A program made the position numbers and the translations under genes. This document shows positions 1 through 5,514 of a DNA stretch of 5,514 bases, piece by piece. Below the pieces are notes generated by a model. That model had not been told where the DNA came from, did not search any database, and was given only the letters and a program-made list of their open reading frames with translations. Numbering within the stretch: position 1 is the first letter of the stretch; each line of letters starts with the position of its first letter. The stretch is from an uncultured Lachnospiraceae bacterium (GTDB taxonomy: Bacteria; Bacillota; Clostridia; Lachnospirales; Lachnospiraceae), in the NCBI GenBank assembly GCA_946630645.1, contig CAMOZD010000097.1, forward strand, positions 1 through 5,514, read 5' to 3'.

Positions 1-436
1 GAAACAGGGTCTTGATGTGGTGGTAAATACCTCCATCAGTCAGACACTGACCCGTTCCATCAATACATCCCTGACATCCTTTATCACAATCTTCTGTCTC
101 TATGTTCTGGGTGTGGCCTCCATTAAAGAGTTCACCCTGACCCTGATCGCAGGTATCGTCTGTGGATGTTACTCCTCCGTATGTATCTCCGGACCGATAT
201 GGTACTGGCTGAAGCGCGGCCAGGAGAAGAAACGTCTGAAAGACGCCCAGGCCAGCAAGGATGCCAGGAAGAAGAAAAAGGAAGGCAAGGCTGTAAAGAC
301 AGTGGAAGCCGATAAGCCGGCAGAGCTTGAGGATAAGTCCGCAGCCGACAAGCCAGCTGAAAAGGCGGCAGCCACTACAGCCAAGAGCGGCAGCAAAAAG
401 TCAAAATCCAAGAATAAAAAGAAAAAGAAAAGATAG
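1..436 (+). CDS. secF: Protein translocase subunit SecF (or SecDF fusion), C-terminal part; 5' end outside the window
   Basis: This is the C-terminal end of SecF, an inner-membrane partner of the SecYEG channel that uses the ion gradient to help pull exported proteins across the membrane. The reading frame is open from the left edge (first full codon at base 2), so the gene begins upstream; the in-frame GTG codons at 17 and 20 are internal. The visible 144 residues contain the SecF signature VNTSISQTLTRSINTSLTS (about residues 8-26), then two hydrophobic segments (about 25-40 and 44-70) ending in a YSS..ISGPIW block, matching the last two SecF helices. Residues 71-144 form a cytoplasmic tail with 25 lysines, a 12-residue imperfect repeat (ADKPAE at 103-108 and 115-120) and a closing run of five lysines and an arginine. 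Whether SecD is fused upstream, as in many Clostridia, cannot be seen. The family call is secure; the job of the tail is unknown. Confidence 0.9.
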   Translation, partial: KQGLDVVVNTSISQTLTRSINTSLTSFITIFCLYVLGVASIKEFTLTLIAGIVCGCYSSVCISGPIWYWLKRGQEKKRLKDAQASKDARKKKKEGKAVKTVEADKPAELEDKSAADKPAEKAAATTAKSGSKKSKSKNKKKKKR

Positions 437-456
437 GGGCTGATGACCAGCCTTTA

Positions 457-541
457 GGGCTGCCGTGCCAAGGGCAGGCCGGACCGGATTGACAGCAATC
501 CGCAAAATACCGGTTTCCCTGGCCCGGCAGTCTTTCTTTTC
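457..541 (+). terminator. Composite intrinsic terminator between secF and recJ
   Basis: Bases 460-473 can pair with 517-530 in a GC-rich 14-position stem with 12 Watson-Crick pairs and two mismatches (466/524 and 471/519). The stem is followed at once by the T-rich run TCTTTCTTTTCT (531-542). Inside it lies a separate perfect 7-bp hairpin, CGGATTG/CAATCCG (485-491 with 496-502), with a four-base loop ACAG. A short extra hairpin, GGCTG/CAGCC (438-442 with 448-452), sits directly after the secF stop codon. Position and shape suggest an intrinsic terminator for the secF operon. The enclosed secondary hairpin and the interrupted T-run are not textbook, and readthrough into recJ is likely, because no convincing recJ promoter is visible between this element and the recJ start. 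Confidence 0.5.
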
Positions 542-574
542 TCCCTATTCCGGGAACAGAAAAGGAGATCCTTT

Positions 575-2365
575 ATGGAAGAAATTAAGGAAACATGGAC
601 CCTTATGACAAAGAGGGCCGATTTTAACGGAATATCAGCAAGATTTGGTATCCCACCCTACATTGCCCGGCTGGTGAGGAACCGTGACCAGGTAACGGAA
701 GACCAGATCCGGGTCTACCTCTATGGGACCCTGGCTGACATCCCTGACCCGGGCCTTCTTAAGGACGTCCATAAGGCGGCAGAAATTATCAGGGAGAAAA
801 TCAGCCAGAAGAAAAAGATCCGGATCATCTCAGATTATGATGTGGACGGTGTTTCTTCCAATTATATCCTGATGAAGGGCCTGGAGCGCTGCGGAGCCGA
901 TGTGGACTATAAGATTCCTGACCGGATCCAGGATGGCTATGGCATAAATATCCATCTGATAGAACAGGCCAGGGAGGACCAGGTGGACACCATCATCACC
1001 TGCGACAATGGTATTTCTGCCAAAGAGCAGGTGGAGTACGGTAATTCCCTGGGCATGACCATCATTATCACAGACCACCATGATGTCCCTTTTACCATGG
1101 AAAATGGGGTCAAAAAGGAGCTTCTGCCTCCGGCAGCAGCCATCGTCAATCCCAAGCAGAGCGACTGTCCTTACCCCTTCAAAAAAATATGCGGTGCAGT
1201 TGTGGCCATGAAATTCATTCAGGTGCTTTACCAGACCTGTGGCATAGACCCGGCCGGGACCGAGGATTTTCTGGAGATTGCCGCCCTGGCAACCAACTGT
1301 GATGTCATGCCCCTGGTGGAGGAAAACCGGATCATAGTCAGAGAAGGACTCCGCCGGATGATGAATACCAGGATCAAAGGACTCGAGGCTCTCATTGAAG
1401 CCAACGGTCTTAAGGGTAAGACCCTGACTGTCTACCATCTGGGTTTTGTTCTGGGTCCCTGCATTAATTCCTCCGGCCGGCTGTCCTCTGCCAGGTATGC
1501 TGTGGAACTTCTTTTGTGTCCGGATAAAAGAGAGTGCGACGCCATGGCCAGCCACCTGGTGGACCTGAATAAGGACAGGAAGGCCATTACGGAAAAGGGT
1601 GTCAGGGACAGCATAGCTTACCTGCTGGAGAGTGGTCATTATAAGGACGATATCCATGTTGTATATATTCCGGATCTCCATGAAAGTCTATGCGGTATCA
1701 TTGCGGGGAAAGTACGGGAACGTTTCCACCACCCGGCCTTTGTTTTATCCGATGGTCTGGAAGGCATCAAGGGGTCTGGCAGGTCCATCGACAGCTACTC
1801 TATGTATGAGGAAATGTCAAAAATCAAGGAGTGCTTCTCCAGCTTTGGCGGCCATCCCGGTGCGGCAGGCTTCACCCTGCGGGACCGTTGTCTGGAGGAA
1901 TTCCGGGAAAAAATTAATGAGAGTTCCCGGCTTACGGAGGAAGATTTCACCGTAAAGGTCAAGGGAGACCTGATTCTCCCCCTTACCATGGTCTCAGAAC
2001 AGCTGCTGGAGGAAATCCGGATCTTAGAGCCTTTCGGCCTGGGTAATTCCCGGCCCCTCTTCCTGGCCAGAGACCTGAAGATCAGGTCCTTGAAGGTCAT
2101 CGGGAAAAACCGTAAGGTGGTGAAAATGTTCGTGACAGATGCCAATGGCTACGGCATTACCGCCATGTATTTTGAGGATCCGGACCTGTTGCTTGGCAAA
2201 CTGGAAAATGCTGTGGGAAAGGACCAGGCCCGGGCGGTGCTGAGGGGTTACCGCCACCAGGTCTACCTGTCCAGGGCTGCCTTCCAGCCGGACATCAATG
2301 AGTATATGGGCAGAAAAGAGCCCCAGATCATCCTCAAACATGTCGAATTCCGGCAGAGAGGCTGA
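575..2365 (+). CDS. recJ: RecJ-family DHH/DHHA1 single-strand nuclease (divergent form)
   Basis: Complete 596-residue protein of the RecJ group of DHH phosphoesterases, metal-dependent 5'-3' exonucleases acting on single-stranded DNA in recombination and base or mismatch repair. Order of elements: a short N-terminal region; the DHH domain with motif I D87-Y-D89-V-D91-G, motif II D144 (CDNG), motif III D167-H168-H169 and motif IV D243 (NCDVMPL); a linker; the DHHA1 domain with GSGRS (400-404) and GGHPGAAG (425-432); then an OB-fold-like C-terminus beginning near EPFGLGN (485-491). All metal ligands expected of the family are present, so activity is likely. Flanking residues differ from typical RecJ (SDYD for GDYD, PDRIQDGYG for PHR..EGYG, ATNCDVMPL for LGT.AD..PL, CINSSGR for RLNAAGR), so this may be a paralogue rather than the sole RecJ. 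The start is well set by AAAGGAG at 561-567, seven bases before ATG. It lies 138 nt after secF. Confidence 0.85.
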   Translation: MEEIKETWTLMTKRADFNGISARFGIPPYIARLVRNRDQVTEDQIRVYLYGTLADIPDPGLLKDVHKAAEIIREKISQKKKIRIISDYDVDGVSSNYILMKGLERCGADVDYKIPDRIQDGYGINIHLIEQAREDQVDTIITCDNGISAKEQVEYGNSLGMTIIITDHHDVPFTMENGVKKELLPPAAAIVNPKQSDCPYPFKKICGAVVAMKFIQVLYQTCGIDPAGTEDFLEIAALATNCDVMPLVEENRIIVREGLRRMMNTRIKGLEALIEANGLKGKTLTVYHLGFVLGPCINSSGRLSSARYAVELLLCPDKRECDAMASHLVDLNKDRKAITEKGVRDSIAYLLESGHYKDDIHVVYIPDLHESLCGIIAGKVRERFHHPAFVLSDGLEGIKGSGRSIDSYSMYEEMSKIKECFSSFGGHPGAAGFTLRDRCLEEFREKINESSRLTEEDFTVKVKGDLILPLTMVSEQLLEEIRILEPFGLGNSRPLFLARDLKIRSLKVIGKNRKVVKMFVTDANGYGITAMYFEDPDLLLGKLENAVGKDQARAVLRGYRHQVYLSRAAFQPDINEYMGRKEPQIILKHVEFRQRG

Positions 2366-2405
2366 GGGCCGGTAAACAGCCAGGCTGACCTGCCGGGAAA
2401 AAGTA

Positions 2406-2433
2406 TTCACAGGGAACAGAAACACAGTAAAAA
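2406..2433 (+). promoter_or_regulatory. Weak candidate promoter for the HAD phosphatase gene
   Basis: TTCACA (2406-2411, five of six to the -35 consensus) is followed after 16 bases by TAAAAA (2428-2433, four of six to the -10 consensus). It lies about 80 nt before the HAD start codon, in a spacer with no convincing terminator after recJ. The HAD gene could equally be read from the recJ transcript. The match is marginal in an A-rich stretch where chance matches are frequent. Confidence 0.22.
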
Positions 2434-2500
2434 AGTTCAGGAAAAGAAGCTTAAAGAGAAAAATTCAGTGTAGGAGAGACCAGGGAAAAAGCTTCAGAAA

Positions 2501-2507
2501 AGGAAGG
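2501..2507 (+). promoter_or_regulatory. Ribosome binding site that sets the HAD gene start
   Basis: AGGAAGG ends four bases before ATG at 2512. The frame is open upstream to a TAA at 2452-2454, but those 19 codons contain no ATG, GTG or TTG, so 2512 is the only usable upstream start. A second Shine-Dalgarno-like AAGGAG at 2567-2572 lies inside the gene and has no standard in-frame start codon behind it. Confidence 0.55.
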
Positions 2508-2511
2508 CTTA

Positions 2512-3399
2512 ATGGAAAAAAATATAAGTGAAAAGCCCTTTACAGAGGAAAATACAAGAGAAGAAAAAGGAGAAAAAAAGGATATCCGGCTGATTGGTCT
2601 GGACCTGGACGGAACCACACTGACTTCAGATAAGGTCCTGACAGCCAGGACCAAGGCTGTACTGGAGGCCTGTCTGGAGAGGGGGATTGAGGTTCTCCCC
2701 GCCACAGGCCGGGCCAAGGCAGGCATACCGGCATACCTGACAGGGATCAAGGGTATCAGGTATATCCTCCTGTCCAACGGAGCTCTGATCTATGATATGA
2801 AGGAAGACCGTTATGTCTACCAGAACCTGTTGTCCTTTGAAAAAAGCATGGCTCTCCTGGATCAGCTGGAGGCCTATGGCAGCTTTTATGATCTCTTTGC
2901 CGGCGGCTTCGGCAGGTGTGAAGGAAGATTCCTGGATAACCTGGATGACTATGCCATAGAGCCTCATATCCAGGACCTGATTCACATGTCCAGAAAAAGG
3001 ATCGATAACCTGAGGGACTGGCTTCTGGCCTGGAAGAAGCCGGTGGAGAAATTCACTGTCTTTTTTGCCGATCCCGAGGCCAGGCTGCAAGCCATGGCTG
3101 ACATGGGCAGGGACCCTGACCTGGCTGTCACCAGTTCCATCCCCAATAATATGGAGCTGAATTCCGCCAGCTGCAACAAGGGGGATGCCCTGCTGAGCCT
3201 GGGACGGATGCTGGGCATCAGCCCCAGCCAGATTATGGCCTGCGGAGACGGGGTCAATGATCTGGACATGGTCCGCATGGCCGGCTTTGGCGTTGCCATG
3301 GACAACGGTATGGACCAGGTGAAGGAGGCGGCTGATTTTATCACAAAGAGCTGTGATGAGGAGGGCGTGGCTTACGCGATCGAGCGATTTGTTCTCTGA
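2512..3399 (+). CDS. Cof-type HAD-superfamily phosphatase (type IIB, sugar-phosphate phosphatase-like)
   Basis: A 295-residue cytoplasmic hydrolase of the Cof/YidA group of haloacid dehalogenase phosphatases, which remove phosphate from small metabolites through an aspartyl-phosphate intermediate with magnesium. Motif I is D31-L-D33-G-T, with D31 the predicted nucleophile and D33 the general acid/base. Motif II is the T65-G66-R67 block, motif III the lysine K223 in NKGDAL, and motif IV G245-D246-G-V-N249-D250, which supplies the metal ligands. The C2-type cap lies between motifs II and III, roughly residues 90-210. The substrate cannot be predicted; members of this family are promiscuous. The first 23 residues are a highly charged, Glu/Lys-rich extension before the usual family start (IRLIGLDLDGT), encoded by purine-rich DNA. 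The gene sits 146 nt after recJ and is followed by a strong hairpin, so it closes its transcription unit. Confidence 0.88.
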   Translation: MEKNISEKPFTEENTREEKGEKKDIRLIGLDLDGTTLTSDKVLTARTKAVLEACLERGIEVLPATGRAKAGIPAYLTGIKGIRYILLSNGALIYDMKEDRYVYQNLLSFEKSMALLDQLEAYGSFYDLFAGGFGRCEGRFLDNLDDYAIEPHIQDLIHMSRKRIDNLRDWLLAWKKPVEKFTVFFADPEARLQAMADMGRDPDLAVTSSIPNNMELNSASCNKGDALLSLGRMLGISPSQIMACGDGVNDLDMVRMAGFGVAMDNGMDQVKEAADFITKSCDEEGVAYAIERFVL

Positions 3400-3421
3400 C
3401 CCCCGGGTCAGGGAACCGGGT

Positions 3422-3526
3422 CCCGTCCGTCGGAATCCGGGGGCTGTGTTCATGCACAGCCCCCGGATCAGAAAAGCCGGAAGACTCCCTTTGAAACGAC
3501 AGACAGACCGGGTTTTTAAGTTTTTT
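3422..3526 (+). terminator. Perfect 14-bp hairpin plus T-runs after the HAD gene, probable terminator
   Basis: Bases 3435-3448 (ATCCGGGGGCTGTG) and 3455-3468 are exact reverse complements around a six-base loop TTCATG, by far the most stable small hairpin in the window. No T-run follows it directly. Instead, two T-runs (TTTTTAAGTTTTTT, 3513-3526) come 44 nt later. They immediately follow GACAGACCGGG (3502-3512), which can pair with CCCGTCCGTC (3422-3431) using nine pairs, one bulge and one mismatch. The whole would be an outer stem enclosing the strong hairpin and ending in a T-run, the same plan as the element after secF. The stretch between the HAD stop codon and this element repeats CCGGGTC (3403-3409 and 3416-3422). 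It is most likely a transcription terminator isolating pnp; the inner hairpin alone could instead protect the mRNA 3' end. Confidence 0.6.
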
Positions 3527-3532
3527 ATCAGG

Positions 3533-3620
3533 GGCTGAATTTACATAAATCTGAGATTTCAAAAATAGATGTAGCATTTCATGGATTGTTATGTTAGAAT
3601 ATCAAAGATTGAATTCAGCC
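3533..3620 (+). repeat. 9-bp inverted repeat bracketing the pnp promoter region
   Basis: GGCTGAATT (3533-3541) and AATTCAGCC (3612-3620) are exact reverse complements 70 bases apart, with the candidate pnp -10 element between them. Such a pair might be an operator for a looping regulator, but a single 9-bp match over this distance could arise by chance, and no second copy or known operator was recognised. The sequence between the arms is AT-rich, in contrast to the GC-rich terminator before it. Confidence 0.3.
3592..3600 (+). promoter_or_regulatory. Extended -10 promoter for pnp
   Basis: TGTTAGAAT is an extended -10 element: TG, one base, then TAGAAT (five of six to TATAAT). No good -35 hexamer sits 16-18 bases upstream, which is acceptable for extended -10 promoters. 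Transcription would start near 3606-3608 and give a 5' leader of about 140 nt holding the large stem-loop. A competing assignment, TTGTTA (3586-3591) with TTGAAT (3609-3614) at 17-base spacing, is poorer at the -10. The AT-rich setting and position after a probable terminator support a promoter here. Confidence 0.5.
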
Positions 3621-3636
3621 AGAAAGAATACAATCG

Positions 3637-3710
3637 GGGAAGCGTATGACCGAGACTTCTGAAAAGTGCATTTGCCTAAATGCATTTTTCAGTTGTTTCG
3701 GAAGCTTCCC
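3637..3710 (+). promoter_or_regulatory. Long structured stem-loop in the pnp 5' leader (possible autoregulatory RNase III target)
   Basis: The 74-base segment folds into one long imperfect hairpin of about 29 bp. The outer arm is GGGAAGC/GCTTCCC (3637-3643 with 3704-3710). After an asymmetric internal loop comes CCGAGAC/GTTTCGG (3650-3656 with 3695-3701, one G-U pair), then two T-T mismatches. The apical 15-bp stem follows (3659-3673 with 3678-3692, one G-U pair) and is closed by the loop GCCT. No T-run follows, so it is not a terminator, and the ribosome binding site at 3736-3742 stays outside it. In E. coli, a long pnp leader hairpin is cut by RNase III and then degraded by PNPase, giving autoregulation. 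The position and double-stranded length here suggest a similar role, which is inference; no riboswitch class was recognised. Confidence 0.6.
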
Positions 3711-3746
3711 GCTATTATTTCTTACGAAGTTTTACAGGAGGTATAT

Positions 3747-5514
3747 ATGGTAAAACAGTTTTCTATGGATCTTGCAGGAAGAACATTTTCAGTGGAGATT
3801 GGTAAAGTGGCAGCCCAGGCCAACGGCGCGGCCCTGGTCAGATATGGTGACACGGTGATTCTGTCCACAGCGACAGCTTCTGAGAAGCCCCGCGAGGGCA
3901 TCGACTTCTTCCCCCTCAGTGTGGATTTTGAGGAAAAGATGTACTCTGTGGGAAAGATTCCCGGAGGCTTCAACAAGAGAGAGGGTAAGCCCTCTGAGCA
4001 TGCGGTTCTTACTTCCCGTATGATCGACCGCCCCATGAGACCTCTCTTCCCTAAGGATTACAGGAATGATGTCTCTCTCAATAACCTGGTTATGTGTGTG
4101 GACCCGGATTGTTCCCCTGAGATCACAGCTATGATCGGTTCTTCCATCGCCACGGCGATCTCTGATATTCCTTTTGCAGGTCCCATTTCCGGTATTCGTA
4201 TCGGCCTTGTGGACGGCCAGCTGATCGTCAATCCTACAGAGGAGCAGCGCCTGGCTTCTGACCTGGTTCTGACTGTAGCTTCCACCCGCGATAAGGTGAT
4301 CATGATTGAAGCCGGAGCCAACGAGGTTCCCGAGGACAAGATGCTGGAGGCTATTTTCATAGCCCACGATGTCAACAAAGAAGTGATTGCTTTCATCGAT
4401 AAGATCGTGGAGGAATGCGGCCTGCCTAAGCATGACTATGAGCATGTGGATACACCGGAGGACCTCTGGGAGGATATGCTTCTGGCCATTCCCCAGGAGG
4501 AGATGGAGGAAGCCGTCTTCACAGACAGGAAGCAGGAGAGAGATGCCAATATCTCCGCCCTTAAGGAAAGACTGGAAGAGCGTTACGCAGAGGACCATGA
4601 GGACTGGCTGCCTCTCATTGATGACGCTGTCTATAAGTACCAGAAGAAGACTGTCCGCAAGATGATCCTGAAGGACCAGAAGAGACCTGACGGCCGTGCC
4701 ATCAACGAGATCCGTCCTCTGGCGGCTGAGATCGACCTTCTTCCAAGAACCCATGGTTCAGGTATGTTTACCCGTGGCCAGACCCAGATTATGACCATTA
4801 CCACTCTCGGATCCCTCTCTGAGGCCCAGAAGGTTGACGGTATTGACCTCAATGTGACATCCAAGAGATATATGCACCACTATAACTTCCCCAGCTGGTC
4901 CGTTGGTGAGACCAGACCCAGCCGTGGTCCGGGACGTCGTGAGATCGGTCACGGTGCCCTGGCAGAAAAGGCCCTGATTCCGGTTCTTCCTTCCGAGGAT
5001 GATTTCCCCTATGCCATCAGGACTGTTTCTGAGACTCTTGAGTCCAACGGCTCCACTTCCCAGGCCAGCGTATGTGCCTCCTCCCTGTCTCTGATGGCAG
5101 CAGGTGTGCCCATCAAGAAGGCAGTGGCAGGTATCTCCGCAGGTCTTGTGACCGGAGAGACAGATGATGACTACATCGTCCTGACAGATATCCAGGGCCT
5201 TGAGGACTTCTTTGGGGATATGGACTTCAAGGTTGCCGGAACCCATGACGGTATCACAGCGATCCAGATGGATATCAAGATCCATGGTCTGACACCGGCC
5301 ATCATCAAGGAAGCCATCGCCAGAACCAAGGAAGCCAGAGAGTATATTCTCACAGAGGTTATGGAGCCGGTGATCGCCGAGCCTCGTGACCATGTGGCTG
5401 AGTACGCTCCTAAGATCCAGCAGATGTGGGTTGATCCTGAGAAGATCAGCGAGATCATCGGCAAGCAGGGCAAGACCATCAACGGTATCATCGATGAGAC
5501 CGGTGATAAGATCG
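3747..5514 (+). CDS. pnp: Polyribonucleotide nucleotidyltransferase (PNPase); 3' end outside the window
   Basis: PNPase degrades RNA from the 3' end by phosphorolysis, releasing nucleoside diphosphates, and can run in reverse to add tails; it works as a ring-shaped trimer in the cytoplasm. The frame is open from ATG 3747 to the right edge, giving 589 of roughly 700 residues. Visible in order: the first RNase PH-like domain with IPGGFNKREGKPSE.AVLTSRMIDRP.RPLFP (about 71-105); the alpha-helical linker; then the second, catalytic RNase PH domain. The latter carries KRYMHHYNFP from K373, phosphate-binding ESNGSTS (432-438), and EDFFGDMDFKVAG with D487 and D493, which by alignment correspond to the E. 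coli catalytic aspartates D486 and D492. A KH domain begins with its GKQG loop at 572-575; the S1 domain is beyond the edge. The start is fixed by AGGAGGT at 3736-3742, only four bases from ATG. No in-frame CGG arginine codon was seen, unlike recJ, consistent with high expression. Confidence 0.96.
   Translation, partial: MVKQFSMDLAGRTFSVEIGKVAAQANGAALVRYGDTVILSTATASEKPREGIDFFPLSVDFEEKMYSVGKIPGGFNKREGKPSEHAVLTSRMIDRPMRPLFPKDYRNDVSLNNLVMCVDPDCSPEITAMIGSSIATAISDIPFAGPISGIRIGLVDGQLIVNPTEEQRLASDLVLTVASTRDKVIMIEAGANEVPEDKMLEAIFIAHDVNKEVIAFIDKIVEECGLPKHDYEHVDTPEDLWEDMLLAIPQEEMEEAVFTDRKQERDANISALKERLEERYAEDHEDWLPLIDDAVYKYQKKTVRKMILKDQKRPDGRAINEIRPLAAEIDLLPRTHGSGMFTRGQTQIMTITTLGSLSEAQKVDGIDLNVTSKRYMHHYNFPSWSVGETRPSRGPGRREIGHGALAEKALIPVLPSEDDFPYAIRTVSETLESNGSTSQASVCASSLSLMAAGVPIKKAVAGISAGLVTGETDDDYIVLTDIQGLEDFFGDMDFKVAGTHDGITAIQMDIKIHGLTPAIIKEAIARTKEAREYILTEVMEPVIAEPRDHVAEYAPKIQQMWVDPEKISEIIGKQGKTINGIIDETGDKI

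Noticed and set aside
489..494. Perfect TTGACA -35 hexamer before recJ
   Set aside because: It lies in the inner hairpin stem and loop, and no sequence resembling TATAAT occurs 16-18 bases downstream.
830..1681. Long minus-strand open frame (283 codons) opposite recJ
   Set aside because: It lies wholly inside a gene with clear RecJ motifs, and its translation resembles no family I recognise. Codon bias of the sense gene explains the lack of stops.
2366..2511. Possible recJ terminator in the spacer (CCGG near 2369 with CCGG near 2394, and CAGCCAGGCTG)
   Set aside because: The pairings are very short and A-rich rather than T-rich sequence follows, so termination is not supported.
2626..3453. 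Minus-strand open frame of 275 codons opposite the HAD gene
   Set aside because: It is antisense to a gene with all four HAD motifs, has no credible start signal and overlaps the terminator hairpin.
3353..3538. 61-codon plus-strand frame at the end of the HAD gene
   Set aside because: It starts inside the HAD coding region in another frame, has no ribosome binding site and reads straight through the strong hairpin and T-runs.
3637..3710. tRNA-like or riboswitch reading of the pnp leader structure
   Set aside because: It is a single long hairpin with a four-base loop, with no cloverleaf, CCA end or conserved aptamer core that I recognise.
3789..4754. Minus-strand open frame of 321 codons opposite pnp, with another at 4758-5393
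   Set aside because: Both mirror the codon positions of pnp, whose sense translation matches PNPase throughout. The antisense products are rich in His, Leu and Arg without a domain pattern.
1..5514. Mobile element, CRISPR or defence-system content
   Set aside because: There are no transposase, integrase, direct-repeat array or effector motifs. All four genes belong to common housekeeping families.

Overview
The window carries four plus-strand genes, all of them housekeeping in character: the 3' end of a SecF (or SecDF) protein-export gene, a RecJ-family DHH nuclease gene, a Cof-type HAD phosphatase gene, and most of pnp (polynucleotide phosphorylase), which runs off the right edge. I see no mobile element, CRISPR array, tRNA, rRNA or recognisable defence or biosynthetic cluster. 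The base composition is balanced to slightly GC-rich. Strong AGGAGG-type ribosome binding sites and a PNPase motif style (MHHYNFP..SVGETRPSRGPGRREIGHGALAE, then SNGSTSQASVC) fit a Clostridia genome. A gut Lachnospiraceae-type organism is the best guess; this is inferred from protein flavour, not from a marker gene.

Layout. Bases 1-436 encode the last two membrane segments of SecF and a 74-residue lysine-rich cytoplasmic tail. Bases 437-574 hold a composite inverted repeat followed by a T-rich run, a likely intrinsic terminator that ends only about 20 nt before the recJ ribosome binding site. Bases 575-2365 encode the RecJ-like protein, complete, with all DHH/DHHA1 motifs but several non-canonical residues around them. 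Bases 2366-2511 are a purine-rich spacer leading into the HAD gene (2512-3399), whose product has an unusual charged N-terminal extension. The 347-nt gap 3400-3746 is the most structured non-coding part. It contains a perfect 14-bp hairpin and T-runs (a probable terminator for the HAD gene), an extended -10 promoter, and a roughly 29-bp imperfect stem-loop in the 5' leader of pnp. Bases 3747-5514 encode PNPase up to the start of its KH domain; the S1 domain lies outside the window.

The genes do not form one obvious pathway. SecF serves protein export, RecJ DNA repair or nucleotide-oligomer turnover, HAD phosphate-ester hydrolysis, and PNPase RNA decay. The layout suggests separately terminated units. 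pnp appears to be its own transcription unit with a long structured leader, reminiscent of the RNase III/PNPase-autoregulated pnp leader of E. coli. That leader is the most interesting regulatory element here. I did not find evidence for a wholly new biological system.
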